Shown here one piece after another: positions 1 through 6,417 of a stretch of 9,124 nucleotides of DNA (the stretch's first letter is position 1; every line of letters begins with the position of its first letter). The notes under the pieces were generated by a model, which was given only the letters and a program-made list of their open reading frames with translations, was not told where the DNA came from and did not search any database. The translations under genes were made by a program, and so were the position numbers. Source of the DNA: DAOMOP01 sp035444405 (GTDB taxonomy: Bacteria; Pseudomonadota; Gammaproteobacteria; Burkholderiales; Rhodocyclaceae); contig DAOMOP010000166.1 of assembly GCA_035444405.1 (NCBI GenBank), forward strand, positions 1-9,124, given 5' to 3'.

Positions 1-377
1 CGCTGGTGATGGCGGTGCAGGAGAAATACGCCGACATCGCCATCCTGCGCACGCTGGGGGCGAGCCCGGGGTCGGTGATGGCGATCTTCGTGCTGCAGGG
101 CGCGATCATCGGCCTGGTCGGGCTCGCGGCCGGCACCGTCGGCGGACTGCTGCTCGCGAACAATCTCGACGTCGTCATTCCGGGCCTCGAGGCGATCACC
201 GGGGCGACCCTGTGGAACAAGGAGATCTACTACATCAGCGAGCTGCCGTCGCAGGTGCTGGCGAGCGACGTGATCACCATCGTGTCGCTGTCCTTCGCGC
301 TGACGCTGGCGGCGACGCTCTACCCGAGCTGGCGCGCCTCGCGCGTCAATCCCGCCGAGGCGCTGCGCTATGAGTGA
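1..377 (+). CDS. lolC: Lipoprotein-releasing ABC transporter permease LolC/LolE family, C-terminal fragment
   Basis: This is the C-terminal part of an inner-membrane permease that, with LolD, extracts lipoproteins from the inner membrane and passes them to the periplasmic carrier LolA. The reading frame is open at the left edge (first full codon at base 3), so the start lies outside the window and about 124 residues remain. The visible part begins with the FtsX/MacB-type stretch QEKYADIAILRTLGAS, followed by a hydrophobic helix (SVMAIFVLQGAIIGLVGLA), a periplasmic loop containing NKEIYYISELPSQV, a last membrane helix (ITIVSLSFALTLAATLYPSW) and the typical family ending RASRVNPAEALRYE. The stop overlaps the lolD start, so the two are probably translationally coupled. 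Many betaproteobacteria carry one LolC/E-type permease that may act as a homodimer, so choosing lolC over lolE follows convention and is not proven by this fragment. Confidence 0.93.
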   Translation, partial: LVMAVQEKYADIAILRTLGASPGSVMAIFVLQGAIIGLVGLAAGTVGGLLLANNLDVVIPGLEAITGATLWNKEIYYISELPSQVLASDVITIVSLSFALTLAATLYPSWRASRVNPAEALRYE

Positions 378-1224
378 CGAGACCAGATTGGTGCGCGACG
401 ACGCGGCGAATGCAGTGCGCGCGAGCGGCGACGGCGAGCGCGCCGGCGCGGACGCTGCCCGCCAGCACGAGGGAACGCCGGTGACACCGGTGCTGGCGTG
501 CCGGGGGCTCTCGAAGACGTTTCGCGAAGGGCCGGAAGCGGTCACCGTGCTGCGCGACGTGAGTCTCGAGGTCGCGCGCGGCGAGCGGCTGGCGATCTTC
601 GGCGCGTCCGGTTCGGGCAAGAGCACGCTGCTGCATCTGATGGGCGGGCTCGACGTGCCGNNNNNNNNNNNNNNNNNNNNNNNNNNNNNNNNNNNNNNNN
701 NNNNNNNNNNGCGCATGTCGGACGCCGAGCGCGGGCGCATGCGCAACGAGGCGCTCGGCTTCGTCTATCAGTTCCACCACCTGCTGCCCGAGTTCAGCGC
801 GCTCGAGAACGTCGCGATGCCGCTCTACATCCGCCGCATGAGCCGTGACGAGGCCGACGCGCGCGCGCGCGCGATGCTCGGCGAGGTCGGTCTCGGCCAT
901 CGCCTGGACCACGCGCCGGGCGAGCTGTCGGGCGGCGAGCGCCAGCGCGCCGCGATCGCACGTGCACTCGTCACGCAGCCCGCCTGCGTGCTGGCCGACG
1001 AACCGACCGGCAATCTCGACCGCCGCACCGCCGACGCGGTGTTCGACCTGATGCTGGGCCTGAACGAGCGGCTGCACACCAGCTTCATCATCGTCACCCA
1101 CGACGAATCGCTCGCCCACCGCGCGATGCGTTCGCTGCGGCTCGAGGACGGGGNNNNNNNNNNCGCTTTCGCCAGCCTGAGGGCCGGCCCGGCACGGCGC
1201 CGACCCGGACGCCGCCGGCGGTGA
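370..1224 (+). CDS. lolD: Lipoprotein-releasing system ATP-binding protein LolD (contains two N runs)
   Basis: Cytoplasmic ABC ATPase that powers lipoprotein release by the LolC/E permease. As written (284 codons, Ns included) it shows Walker A GASGSGKST (residues 78-86), the Q-loop in FVYQFHHLLPEF (Q134), which is very characteristic of LolD, the signature LSGGERQR (186-193), Walker B with D210-E211 in LADEPTGNLD, and H-loop H244 in IIVTHD. Fifty Ns (661-710) hide the segment after GGLDVP, and ten Ns (1154-1163) lie near the end. I chose ATG 370 because it overlaps the permease stop by 8 bases and has a GAGG 9 bases upstream. GTG 481, with GAGGGA 6 bases upstream, would remove an unusual 37-residue leader and give a more typical length. 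The true end is also uncertain. The written frame gives an Arg/Pro-rich tail to 1224. If the short gap is miscounted, another frame ends LSPA-stop at 1180, which looks more natural. Confidence 0.93.
   Translation: MSDETRLVRDDAANAVRASGDGERAGADAARQHEGTPVTPVLACRGLSKTFREGPEAVTVLRDVSLEVARGERLAIFGASGSGKSTLLHLMGGLDVPXXXXXXXXXXXXXXXXXRMSDAERGRMRNEALGFVYQFHHLLPEFSALENVAMPLYIRRMSRDEADARARAMLGEVGLGHRLDHAPGELSGGERQRAAIARALVTQPACVLADEPTGNLDRRTADAVFDLMLGLNERLHTSFIIVTHDESLAHRAMRSLRLEDGXXXXAFASLRAGPARRRPGRRRR
661..710. other. Run of 50 unknown bases inside lolD
   Basis: Fifty consecutive Ns fall between GGLDVP and RMSDAERG of LolD, the segment that normally holds the (T/S)(S/A)G-x-V strand and the following loop. 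As written they span 17 codons. From memory, E. coli LolD has about 13 residues here, so the run may be a placeholder of nominal length. It keeps the reading frame as drawn. Confidence 0.98.
858..873. repeat. (CG)8 dinucleotide tract in lolD
   Basis: Sixteen bases of uninterrupted alternating C and G encode the end of DARARAR-A before a Met codon. Gaining or losing one CG unit would shift the lolD frame. The residues fit an Ala/Arg-rich helical stretch of an ABC ATPase, so the tract is most simply explained by high-GC codon use. Confidence 0.6.
1154..1163. other. Run of 10 unknown bases near the 3' end of lolD
   Basis: Ten Ns follow the LRLEDG codons of LolD, just where family members end within a few residues. 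The number of missing bases decides the stop: 1222-1224 in the frame as written, or 1178-1180 if the gap differs from ten by a non-multiple of three. Confidence 0.98.
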
Positions 1225-1246
1225 TTTCGCTTCGCCGGACGCCGCC
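1205..1246. repeat. Direct repeat CCGGACGCCGCC plus small inverted repeat between lolD and comEC
   Basis: The 12-base word CCGGACGCCGCC occurs at 1205-1216 and again at 1235-1246, exactly 30 bases apart. Between the copies, CCGGCG (1215-1220) and CGCCGG (1233-1238) can pair as a 6-bp stem with a 12-base loop. There is no T-tract, so this is not a classical intrinsic terminator. It may simply be low-complexity GC-rich spacer, or the end of lolD if that gene runs to 1224. Confidence 0.35.
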
Positions 1247-1273
1247 CCCACTTGCTTGCGTTTCATGCATGTT

Positions 1274-1292
1274 GCATGATCGGCGATCATGC
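1274..1292. promoter_or_regulatory. Perfect 8-bp inverted repeat enclosing the comEC start codon
   Basis: GCATGATC (1274-1281) and GATCATGC (1285-1292) are exact reverse complements separated by GGC. The comEC ATG (1289-1291) lies inside the right arm. In RNA this could form an 8-bp hairpin hiding the start codon, and in DNA it could be a dyad operator. No clear Shine-Dalgarno lies upstream. A weak sigma-70-like pair, TTGCTT (1252-1257) and CATGAT (1275-1280) with 17-bp spacing, overlaps it. The symmetry is read directly; any regulatory role is inference. Confidence 0.4.
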
Positions 1293-3622
1293 GCCTGTCC
1301 ATTCTCGCCTTCGCGCTCGGCATCTGGGCGCTGCAGCACATGCCGGCGCTGCCGGCGCCGGCGGTGTTCGCCACCGCCGTGGCGTCGGCGCTCGCGGCGG
1401 CGCTCGCCGCGTGGCGGCTGCGGTGCGCCGCGCACTGGCCGCGGCGGCTCGCCGTGGCGCTGCTCGCGTGCGCATGCGGCTTCACGTGGGCGGGGCTGCG
1501 CGCCGAATGGCGGCTGGCCGACGCGCTGCCGATGCAGTGGGAGTCGCGCGACGTCGAGGTGACTGGCGTCGTCGCCGGCCTGCCGCAGCCGCTCGAGCGC
1601 GGGCTGCGCTTCGTGCTGGCGGTGGAGTCCGCGTCGGCGCCGGTGCCCGGACGGATCCAGCTGTCGTGGTATGCGCCGCGCGGCGAAGGTGCGTTGCCCG
1701 AGCTGCGCCCGGGCGAGCGCTGGCGGCTTACGGTACGCCTGAAGCGGCCGCACGGCTTCGTCAACCCGCACGGCTTCGACTACGAGGGCTGGCTGCTCGA
1801 GCGCAACGTGCGTGCGACCGGCTACGTGCGTGCGGCCGACGGCAACGCCCGACTGGCGTCGTTCGTGCCGGGCCTGATGAACGTGGTGCACCGCGCCCGC
1901 GACGCGGTGCGCACGCGCTTTGCCGCGGCGCTGGGCGACGCACCCTATGCCGGGGTGCTGACCGCGCTGGCGGTCGGCGACCAGCGCGCGATTCCGGATG
2001 TGCAGTGGGAGGTCTTCCGGCGCACCGGCGTGGCCCACGTCGTGAGCATCTCGGGCATGCACATCTCGCTGGTCGCGCTCGTCGCCGGCGCGCTCGGCGG
2101 CTGGGCGTGGCGGCGCAGCGCATTGCTGATGCTGCGCCTCCCCGCACGCAAGGCGGCGCTCGCGAGCGGCCTGGCCGCCGCGACGGCCTATGCATTGCTG
2201 GCCGGATTCGGGCTGCCGACCCGGCGTGCGCTGATCATGCTCGCGGTAGCGGCCCTGGCGCTCGTCATCGGCCGCGAGACGCGCGGCAGCCGGGTGATGG
2301 CGGTGGCACTGCTGTCGGTGTTGCTGGTCGATCCGTGGGCCGTGCTGTCCGCCGGCTTCTGGCTGTCGTTTGCGGCAGTCGGCGTGATCGTGTTCGTGCT
2401 CGCGGGCCGGCGCGGCGCGAGGGCAGGCTGGCGCGACGCGCTCAGGATCCAGCTCGCGATCACGCTCGCGACGATGCCGGTGCTGCTGACGTTGTTCAAT
2501 GCCTTCTCGCTGGTGTCGCCGCTCGCGAACGCGCTGGCGATTCCGCTGGTGAGCTTCGTCGTGACGCCGCTCGCGCTCGCCGCCATCGTCGTGCCGGCGG
2601 CCGCGCTGCTGCACGTGGCGCACTGGAGCGCTGTGCTGATGATGGCGGCCTTGCAGTGGTTGGCAGCATGGCCGCTGGCCGTGTGGCAGCAGGCTGCGGC
2701 ACCGGCGCTGCTGGTCGCCGTGGCGCTGGTCGGCATCGCGTGGCTGCTGCTGCCGCGCGGCACGCCGGCACGCCATGCAGCCGTGCTCGCGGTCGTGCCG
2801 CTGCTCGCGTGGACGCCGTCGCGGCCGTCCGACGGCGAGTTTCGCGCCACCGTGCTCGACGTCGGCCAGGGGCTGGCCGTGCATGTGCAGACGGCCTCGC
2901 ACGACTTGATCTACGATGCCGGCCCGACCTACGGACCGGCCACCGATGCCGGCGAGCGCGTGCTGTTGCCATATCTGGCGGCGAGCGGAGTGGCTGCGCT
3001 CGATCGGCTGGTGATCTCGCACGGCGACGGCGATCATGCCGGCGGTGCCGCCTCGCTGATCGCGGGCCTGCCGGTGCGCGAGGTGCTCGCGAACCTGCCC
3101 GACGGCCACGCGATCGCGGCTGCCGGCCCGTTGCCGCTGCACCACTGCCGTGCGGGCCTGCGCTGGGAATGGGATGCGGTGGTGTTCGAGGTGCTGCATC
3201 CGGCCGCCGTTGAGGCATCGTCCGGCGGCGACAACGACGCCTCGTGCGTGCTGCGCGTCGCGTCGGCCCATGGCGCGCTGCTGCTCACCGGCGACATCGG
3301 CGCCGCCGCCGAGGCACGCCTGCTCGCGGCCGGGCCCGGTGTACTGGCGAGCGACGTCGTGGTGGTGCCGCATCACGGCAGCCGCACGTCGTCCTCGCCG
3401 GCCCTCGTCTCGGCGACCGGCGCCGTGCACGCGATCCATTCGGTCGGCAACCTGAACCGCTTCGGCCATCCGCATCCGGCCGTGTGGGCGCGCTGGACGG
3501 CCGCCGGCGCGCGCAACTGGCGCACCGACGCCCAGGGTGCGATCGCCGTGCACATCGGCCCGGACGGTGTCGCGGTCGCGTCGCAGCGCGAGCGGGCGCC
3601 GCGCTACTGGCACGGCCGTTGA
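1289..3622 (+). CDS. comEC: DNA internalization competence protein ComEC/Rec2
   Basis: Inner-membrane channel protein for uptake of single-stranded DNA in natural transformation. At 777 residues it is normal length for a proteobacterial ComEC. An N-terminal pair of hydrophobic segments and a soluble DUF4131-like region (about residues 25-190) precede the Competence domain (about 205-490, several membrane helices), which contains the family motif HVVSISGMHIS (250-260). A C-terminal metallo-beta-lactamase-like domain follows, with DVGQG (524-528), SHGDGDHAGG (577-586) and HHGS (695-698), so the nuclease-like metal site looks intact. ATG 1289 gives the expected MRLSILAF-type N-terminus; it has no good Shine-Dalgarno and sits in an inverted repeat. 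The gene follows lolD on the same strand and may be co-transcribed with it. Competence also needs pilus genes and other com genes that are not in this window, so actual transformability is unknown. Confidence 0.97.
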   Translation: MRLSILAFALGIWALQHMPALPAPAVFATAVASALAAALAAWRLRCAAHWPRRLAVALLACACGFTWAGLRAEWRLADALPMQWESRDVEVTGVVAGLPQPLERGLRFVLAVESASAPVPGRIQLSWYAPRGEGALPELRPGERWRLTVRLKRPHGFVNPHGFDYEGWLLERNVRATGYVRAADGNARLASFVPGLMNVVHRARDAVRTRFAAALGDAPYAGVLTALAVGDQRAIPDVQWEVFRRTGVAHVVSISGMHISLVALVAGALGGWAWRRSALLMLRLPARKAALASGLAAATAYALLAGFGLPTRRALIMLAVAALALVIGRETRGSRVMAVALLSVLLVDPWAVLSAGFWLSFAAVGVIVFVLAGRRGARAGWRDALRIQLAITLATMPVLLTLFNAFSLVSPLANALAIPLVSFVVTPLALAAIVVPAAALLHVAHWSAVLMMAALQWLAAWPLAVWQQAAAPALLVAVALVGIAWLLLPRGTPARHAAVLAVVPLLAWTPSRPSDGEFRATVLDVGQGLAVHVQTASHDLIYDAGPTYGPATDAGERVLLPYLAASGVAALDRLVISHGDGDHAGGAASLIAGLPVREVLANLPDGHAIAAAGPLPLHHCRAGLRWEWDAVVFEVLHPAAVEASSGGDNDASCVLRVASAHGALLLTGDIGAAAEARLLAAGPGVLASDVVVVPHHGSRTSSSPALVSATGAVHAIHSVGNLNRFGHPHPAVWARWTAAGARNWRTDAQGAIAVHIGPDGVAVASQRERAPRYWHGR

Positions 3623-3649
3623 TGCGGCGATGCGCATCGATTCGGCATC
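3620..3649. repeat. Palindromic cluster at the comEC stop codon
   Basis: CGATGCGCATCG (3628-3639) is a perfect 12-base palindrome directly after the comEC stop. Outer GATGC (3621-3625) and GCATC (3645-3649) can also pair around it. No T-run follows, so a simple intrinsic terminator is unlikely. It could be a protein-binding dyad or an RNA stem upstream of the hydrolase gene, or chance in high-GC DNA. Confidence 0.4.
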
Positions 3650-3721
3650 GACGCCGTGGTTCCGGGTTACACTGCGCACGGCTCACCAGCCTGCCCGACA
3701 CCATTCCGATCGAGACCCCGC

Positions 3722-4654
3722 ATGAGCCTTGTCGATACGCTCCAGGACCTGTTCGCGCCGCTGCGATCCACACGTCGGCCGCACCAGGGCGTTCGCGAAC
3801 GCACGGTGCAGTGCCTCGGCCCGCACGGCCTGCATCGCATGGCCTACACGGAATGGGGCGACCCGGCCAATCGCAAGGTGCTGATCTGCGCGCACGGGCT
3901 GACGCGCAACGGGCGCGACTTCGATTTTCTCGCCCAGGCGCTGCTCGACGAGTACCGCGTGGTGTGCCCGGACGTGGTCGGGCGCGGCCGCAGCGACTGG
4001 CTGGGCGTCAAGTCCGACTACGGCTTTCCGACCTACGTGGCCGACATGGTCACGCTGATCGCACGGCTCGATGCGAAAGTCGTGCACTGGGTCGGCACGT
4101 CGATGGGCGGCATCATCGGCATGCTGCTGGCCGGCATGCCGCACTCGCCGATCTCGCGTCTGGTGCTGAACGACGTCGGGCCGGTGATCACCGCGGTGTC
4201 GCTGCGCCGCATCGGCGAATACGTCGGCCGCGCGCCGAAGTTCGCGACGATGAAGGAGGCCGAGATGTGGATCCGCACGGTCGCCGCGCCGTTCGGGCCG
4301 CTCACCGATGTGCAGTGGGAGCACCTGACGCGCTATTCGGTGCGCCCGGTCGAGGGCGGCTTCGTGATGGTGTACGACCCCGGCATCGGCGACGTCTTTC
4401 GCGACACGCCGATCGTCACCGATGTCGATCTGTGGGACGCCTACCGTGCGGTGCGCTGCCCGACGCTGGCACTGCGCGGCGCCGAGTCCGATCTGCTCGA
4501 GCACGACACGCTCGTGCAGATGGCCGAAACCGGGCCGCGCGCGCGCATTGCCGAGATTCCCGGCGTCGGCCATGCGCCGATGTTCATGGAGCCGTCGCAG
4601 ATCGGGCTGGTGCGCGACTTTCTGCTCGAGGCCGAGCGGCCGGGCGGGCGCTGA
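3722..4654 (+). CDS. Alpha/beta-fold hydrolase
   Basis: Probable soluble serine hydrolase of 310 residues; no signal peptide or membrane segment is seen. The alpha/beta-hydrolase pattern is complete: the oxyanion-region CAHGLTRNG, then PDVVGRGRSDW, the nucleophile elbow GTSMGG with S127, the acid D257 in LRGAESDLLEHD, and H284 in PGVGHAPMF. The substrate cannot be read from sequence; esters, lactones or amides are possible, and it does not look like a PHA synthase. I chose ATG 3722 (MSLVDTLQDLF) over an upstream GTG at 3656, because the 22 extra residues look like non-coding leader. A GAGA lies a few bases upstream as a weak ribosome site, and TACACT (3668-3673) is a possible -10 without a convincing -35. 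It lies 99 bases after comEC and converges on msrB with only 12 bases between stops. Confidence 0.9.
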   Translation: MSLVDTLQDLFAPLRSTRRPHQGVRERTVQCLGPHGLHRMAYTEWGDPANRKVLICAHGLTRNGRDFDFLAQALLDEYRVVCPDVVGRGRSDWLGVKSDYGFPTYVADMVTLIARLDAKVVHWVGTSMGGIIGMLLAGMPHSPISRLVLNDVGPVITAVSLRRIGEYVGRAPKFATMKEAEMWIRTVAAPFGPLTDVQWEHLTRYSVRPVEGGFVMVYDPGIGDVFRDTPIVTDVDLWDAYRAVRCPTLALRGAESDLLEHDTLVQMAETGPRARIAEIPGVGHAPMFMEPSQIGLVRDFLLEAERPGGR

Positions 4655-4676
4655 GCGGGTGCCGCCCTACGGCTCG
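4633..4676. terminator. Possible bidirectional hairpin between hydrolase and msrB
   Basis: Two nested stems span the convergent stop codons: outer CGAGC (4633-4637) with GCTCG (4672-4676), and inner GGGCGG (4642-4647) with CCGCCC (4662-4667). They are separated by a symmetric 4x4 internal loop and closed by a 14-base loop. The position fits transcription termination from both sides, but there is no T-tract on either strand, so intrinsic termination is doubtful. Confidence 0.3.
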
Positions 4677-5068
4677 TCGGGCGCGAAGCGGATCGAGGCC
4701 GAGTTGATGCAGTAGCGCAGCCCGGTCGGCTGCGGCCCGTCCTCGAAGACGTGGCCGAGGTGGGCGCCGCAGTCGTGGCACAGCACCTCGGTGCGGTGCA
4801 TGGCGTGACTGAAGTCTTCGGCGCTGTCGACGTTCCCGGGGGCGGCCGCGGTCCAGAAACTCGGCCAGCCGCAGCCGGCGTCGAACTTGTGATCCGAGTG
4901 GAAGAGCGGCGCGCCGCAGGCGCGGCAGCGGTATTCGCCGTGCTCCCAGAAGTCCCAGTACTCGCCGGTGAAGGCACGCTCGGTGCCTTTCTCGCGCATC
5001 ACGTGGTATTCCATCGGCGTGAGCGCCGCGCGCCATTCGGCGTCCGTCTTTTCGAGCTTGTCTGTCAT
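4667..5068 (-). CDS. msrB: Peptide-methionine (R)-S-oxide reductase MsrB
   Basis: Reduces the R epimer of methionine sulfoxide in proteins, usually with thioredoxin as donor; no signal peptide, so cytoplasmic. The 133-residue protein is normal for stand-alone MsrB. Two CxxC pairs, C48/C51 (CRAC) and C97/C100 (CHDC), form the structural zinc site. C120 in GLRYCINSAS is the catalytic cysteine, and C66 in AGCGWPSF is in the usual resolving position, so the enzyme looks complete. ATG 5068 (MTDKLEKTDAEW) has an excellent GGAGG (CCTCC at 5074-5078 on the plus strand) 5 bases upstream, which fixes the start even though the frame stays open far upstream. It follows the DUF2863 gene by 97 bases on the same strand, and I saw no strong promoter in that gap, so read-through from upstream is possible. 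Confidence 0.97.
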   Translation of the reverse strand: MTDKLEKTDAEWRAALTPMEYHVMREKGTERAFTGEYWDFWEHGEYRCRACGAPLFHSDHKFDAGCGWPSFWTAAAPGNVDSAEDFSHAMHRTEVLCHDCGAHLGHVFEDGPQPTGLRYCINSASIRFAPDEP

Positions 5069-5165
5069 CGGTGCCTCCGCATCGCGTCGCGACAAGGCCG
5101 AGCCTCTCGCGGCGCGTGGCGCAAGAGCTCGCCTGCCGCGATTGTCGAACCGCCGCCGTGCGCCG

Positions 5166-6335
5166 TCAATGCAGGTGGCGCGGCGCCTGCTCGCCGTGCG
5201 CCTCGGGCATCTCGGCGTGCACGATCTCGCCGTCGGCCGACGGATAAAGCGGCGCGCCGCAGTCGTCGCAATACTCGAGCGGAAAGCGGTGGTCGAGCGA
5301 GACGATGTCGGTGACGCCGCAGTCGCGCAGCACCGCCTCCACTTCCGCCGGGATGTCGGTCGTCTCGTCTTCGGCGCCGAGCAGCGGCCACACCACGCCG
5401 TGCACGATCTGGTCGCGGCCGCGCACCGCGAAGCCGATGCGGTATTCCTCGAGATCGCGATCGTGGAACGGCGCGATGCTCGCGCGCAGGTTGGCCGCCG
5501 GCGTCTCCAGCTCGGCGCCGAGGAAGGCCACCGACGCGCGGATCGCGTAAGGGCGGCTGCTGCGATCGGCCTCGCGGCTGGCGGCGAAGTAGGCCTCGGG
5601 CAGCACCACCTCGGTCGCGCAGCCGGGCAGCAGCGGGGCGAGGCAGGCGCCACCCTGATTGCGCCACTGGGTCAGCGCCTGCTCGCGCGTCGAATCGGGT
5701 TCCTGCCAGCGGAAGAACGGCTTGCCCTTGGGCACGACGACGGCGGCGAGCAGGTAGCGCGTGTCGGACAGGAAATGGGCTGTTTCCGCCATGCCCTTGG
5801 TGTCGATGTGCAGATCATGGCCTTCGAGGGCGGCACGGCCGAGTGCGGCGGTGAATTCGGCGGTCGGGCAGTAGCCCTGCGGCAACTGGTCGGGGCTGAA
5901 CAGGAAGTCGGCGAGCGCGATCCTGGCCTCGGCGCTCAGGATGTGGGCCTGCAGATGCACGCGCAGGTTCGACAGCACGGCCGGAGGGATGGTGTTGGCC
6001 GGAATCTGGAAACGCGACCAGGCGAGCACCGGGGCGCCGACCAGCAGCACCTGATGGTCGGAGGACAGGCTGGACGTGTTTTCGGCACGTGATTCGATGA
6101 AGTCGGCAAGCTCCTCGTAGGCGCGCGCATCGTCGCCGTAGAGCTTGTCGAGGGCGGCGTTGAGCGCGTCCTCGTCGTGTGATTCGAGCAGTGCGTCGAT
6201 GGCGGTGGCAAGCTGTTCGTCCCAGTAGCGGTCTTCCGCGCGGCTGCCGGACTGGGTCAGTCCGGTCGCGAGCCAGATCAGGTTTTCGGTTTCGCGGCCC
6301 AGTCCGCCTCGGCGCTTCTGACGGGTTCTTTTCAT
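5166..6335 (-). CDS. DUF2863 family protein of unknown function
   Basis: A 389-residue soluble-looking protein that I recognise as the betaproteobacterial DUF2863 family, whose function is not known to me. The N-terminus is strongly basic (MKRTRQKRRGGLGRETENL) and is followed by an acidic helical region around residues 30-85 (AEDRYWDEQL, ALDKLYGDDARAYEELADF). A mixed region from about 90 to 350 has no membrane segment or catalytic motif I can name. The C-terminus carries CDDCGAPLYPSADGE (C356, C359), a zinc-knuckle-like pair, then HAEMPEAHGE and a His-containing tail. Other cysteines are at 156, 231, 239 and 339. ATG 6335 has AGAGG about 9 bases upstream. It lies 82 bases downstream of ppsR and 97 upstream of msrB, all on the minus strand, so a loose operon is possible. 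Family assignment is from memory. Confidence 0.85.
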   Translation of the reverse strand: MKRTRQKRRGGLGRETENLIWLATGLTQSGSRAEDRYWDEQLATAIDALLESHDEDALNAALDKLYGDDARAYEELADFIESRAENTSSLSSDHQVLLVGAPVLAWSRFQIPANTIPPAVLSNLRVHLQAHILSAEARIALADFLFSPDQLPQGYCPTAEFTAALGRAALEGHDLHIDTKGMAETAHFLSDTRYLLAAVVVPKGKPFFRWQEPDSTREQALTQWRNQGGACLAPLLPGCATEVVLPEAYFAASREADRSSRPYAIRASVAFLGAELETPAANLRASIAPFHDRDLEEYRIGFAVRGRDQIVHGVVWPLLGAEDETTDIPAEVEAVLRDCGVTDIVSLDHRFPLEYCDDCGAPLYPSADGEIVHAEMPEAHGEQAPRHLH

Positions 6336-6362
6336 CTTCTAACCTCTCGGGATGGTTCGGGT

Positions 6363-6413
6363 CGTCGGGCCGGCGCGATGCCGCGCGCGGCGGGCGGGCC
6401 GGCGCGCCCGACG
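6363..6413. repeat. GC-rich inverted and direct repeats between ppsR and the DUF2863 gene
   Basis: CGTCGGGC (6363-6370) pairs perfectly with GCCCGACG (6406-6413). Inside lie two direct copies of GGGCCGGCGCG (6367-6377 and 6396-6406) and a palindrome CCGCGCGCGG (6381-6390). The structure starts just past the ppsR stop, in the direction of transcription. It has no U-tract on the minus strand, so it may be an RNA-processing or partial termination element. It fills most of the 82-base gap. Confidence 0.4.
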
Positions 6414-6417
6414 GGAT

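Noticed and set aside
1252..3213. 653-codon plus-strand open frame overlapping comEC in another phase
   Set aside because: Arg/Ala-rich translation with no recognisable domain; stop codons are rare out of frame at this GC content.
1094..3679. 861-codon open frame on the minus strand opposite lolD end and comEC
   Set aside because: It mirrors comEC, which has clear family motifs; its product is Arg/His/Gln/Ala-rich low-complexity sequence typical of antisense frames in high-GC DNA.
3244..4707. 487-codon plus-strand open frame covering the comEC end and the hydrolase
   Set aside because: It runs through two genes with intact conserved motifs in other frames and has a biased Arg/Ala composition.
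5069..5653. In-frame extension upstream of msrB that would give a 328-residue fusion
   Set aside because: ATG 5068 has an ideal GGAGG ribosome site and gives a normal MsrB; the upstream part is an out-of-frame reading of the DUF2863 gene.
4968..6092. 374-codon plus-strand open frame opposite the DUF2863 gene
   Set aside because: Antisense shadow of a gene with plausible start, ribosome site and family match; no domain seen in its translation.
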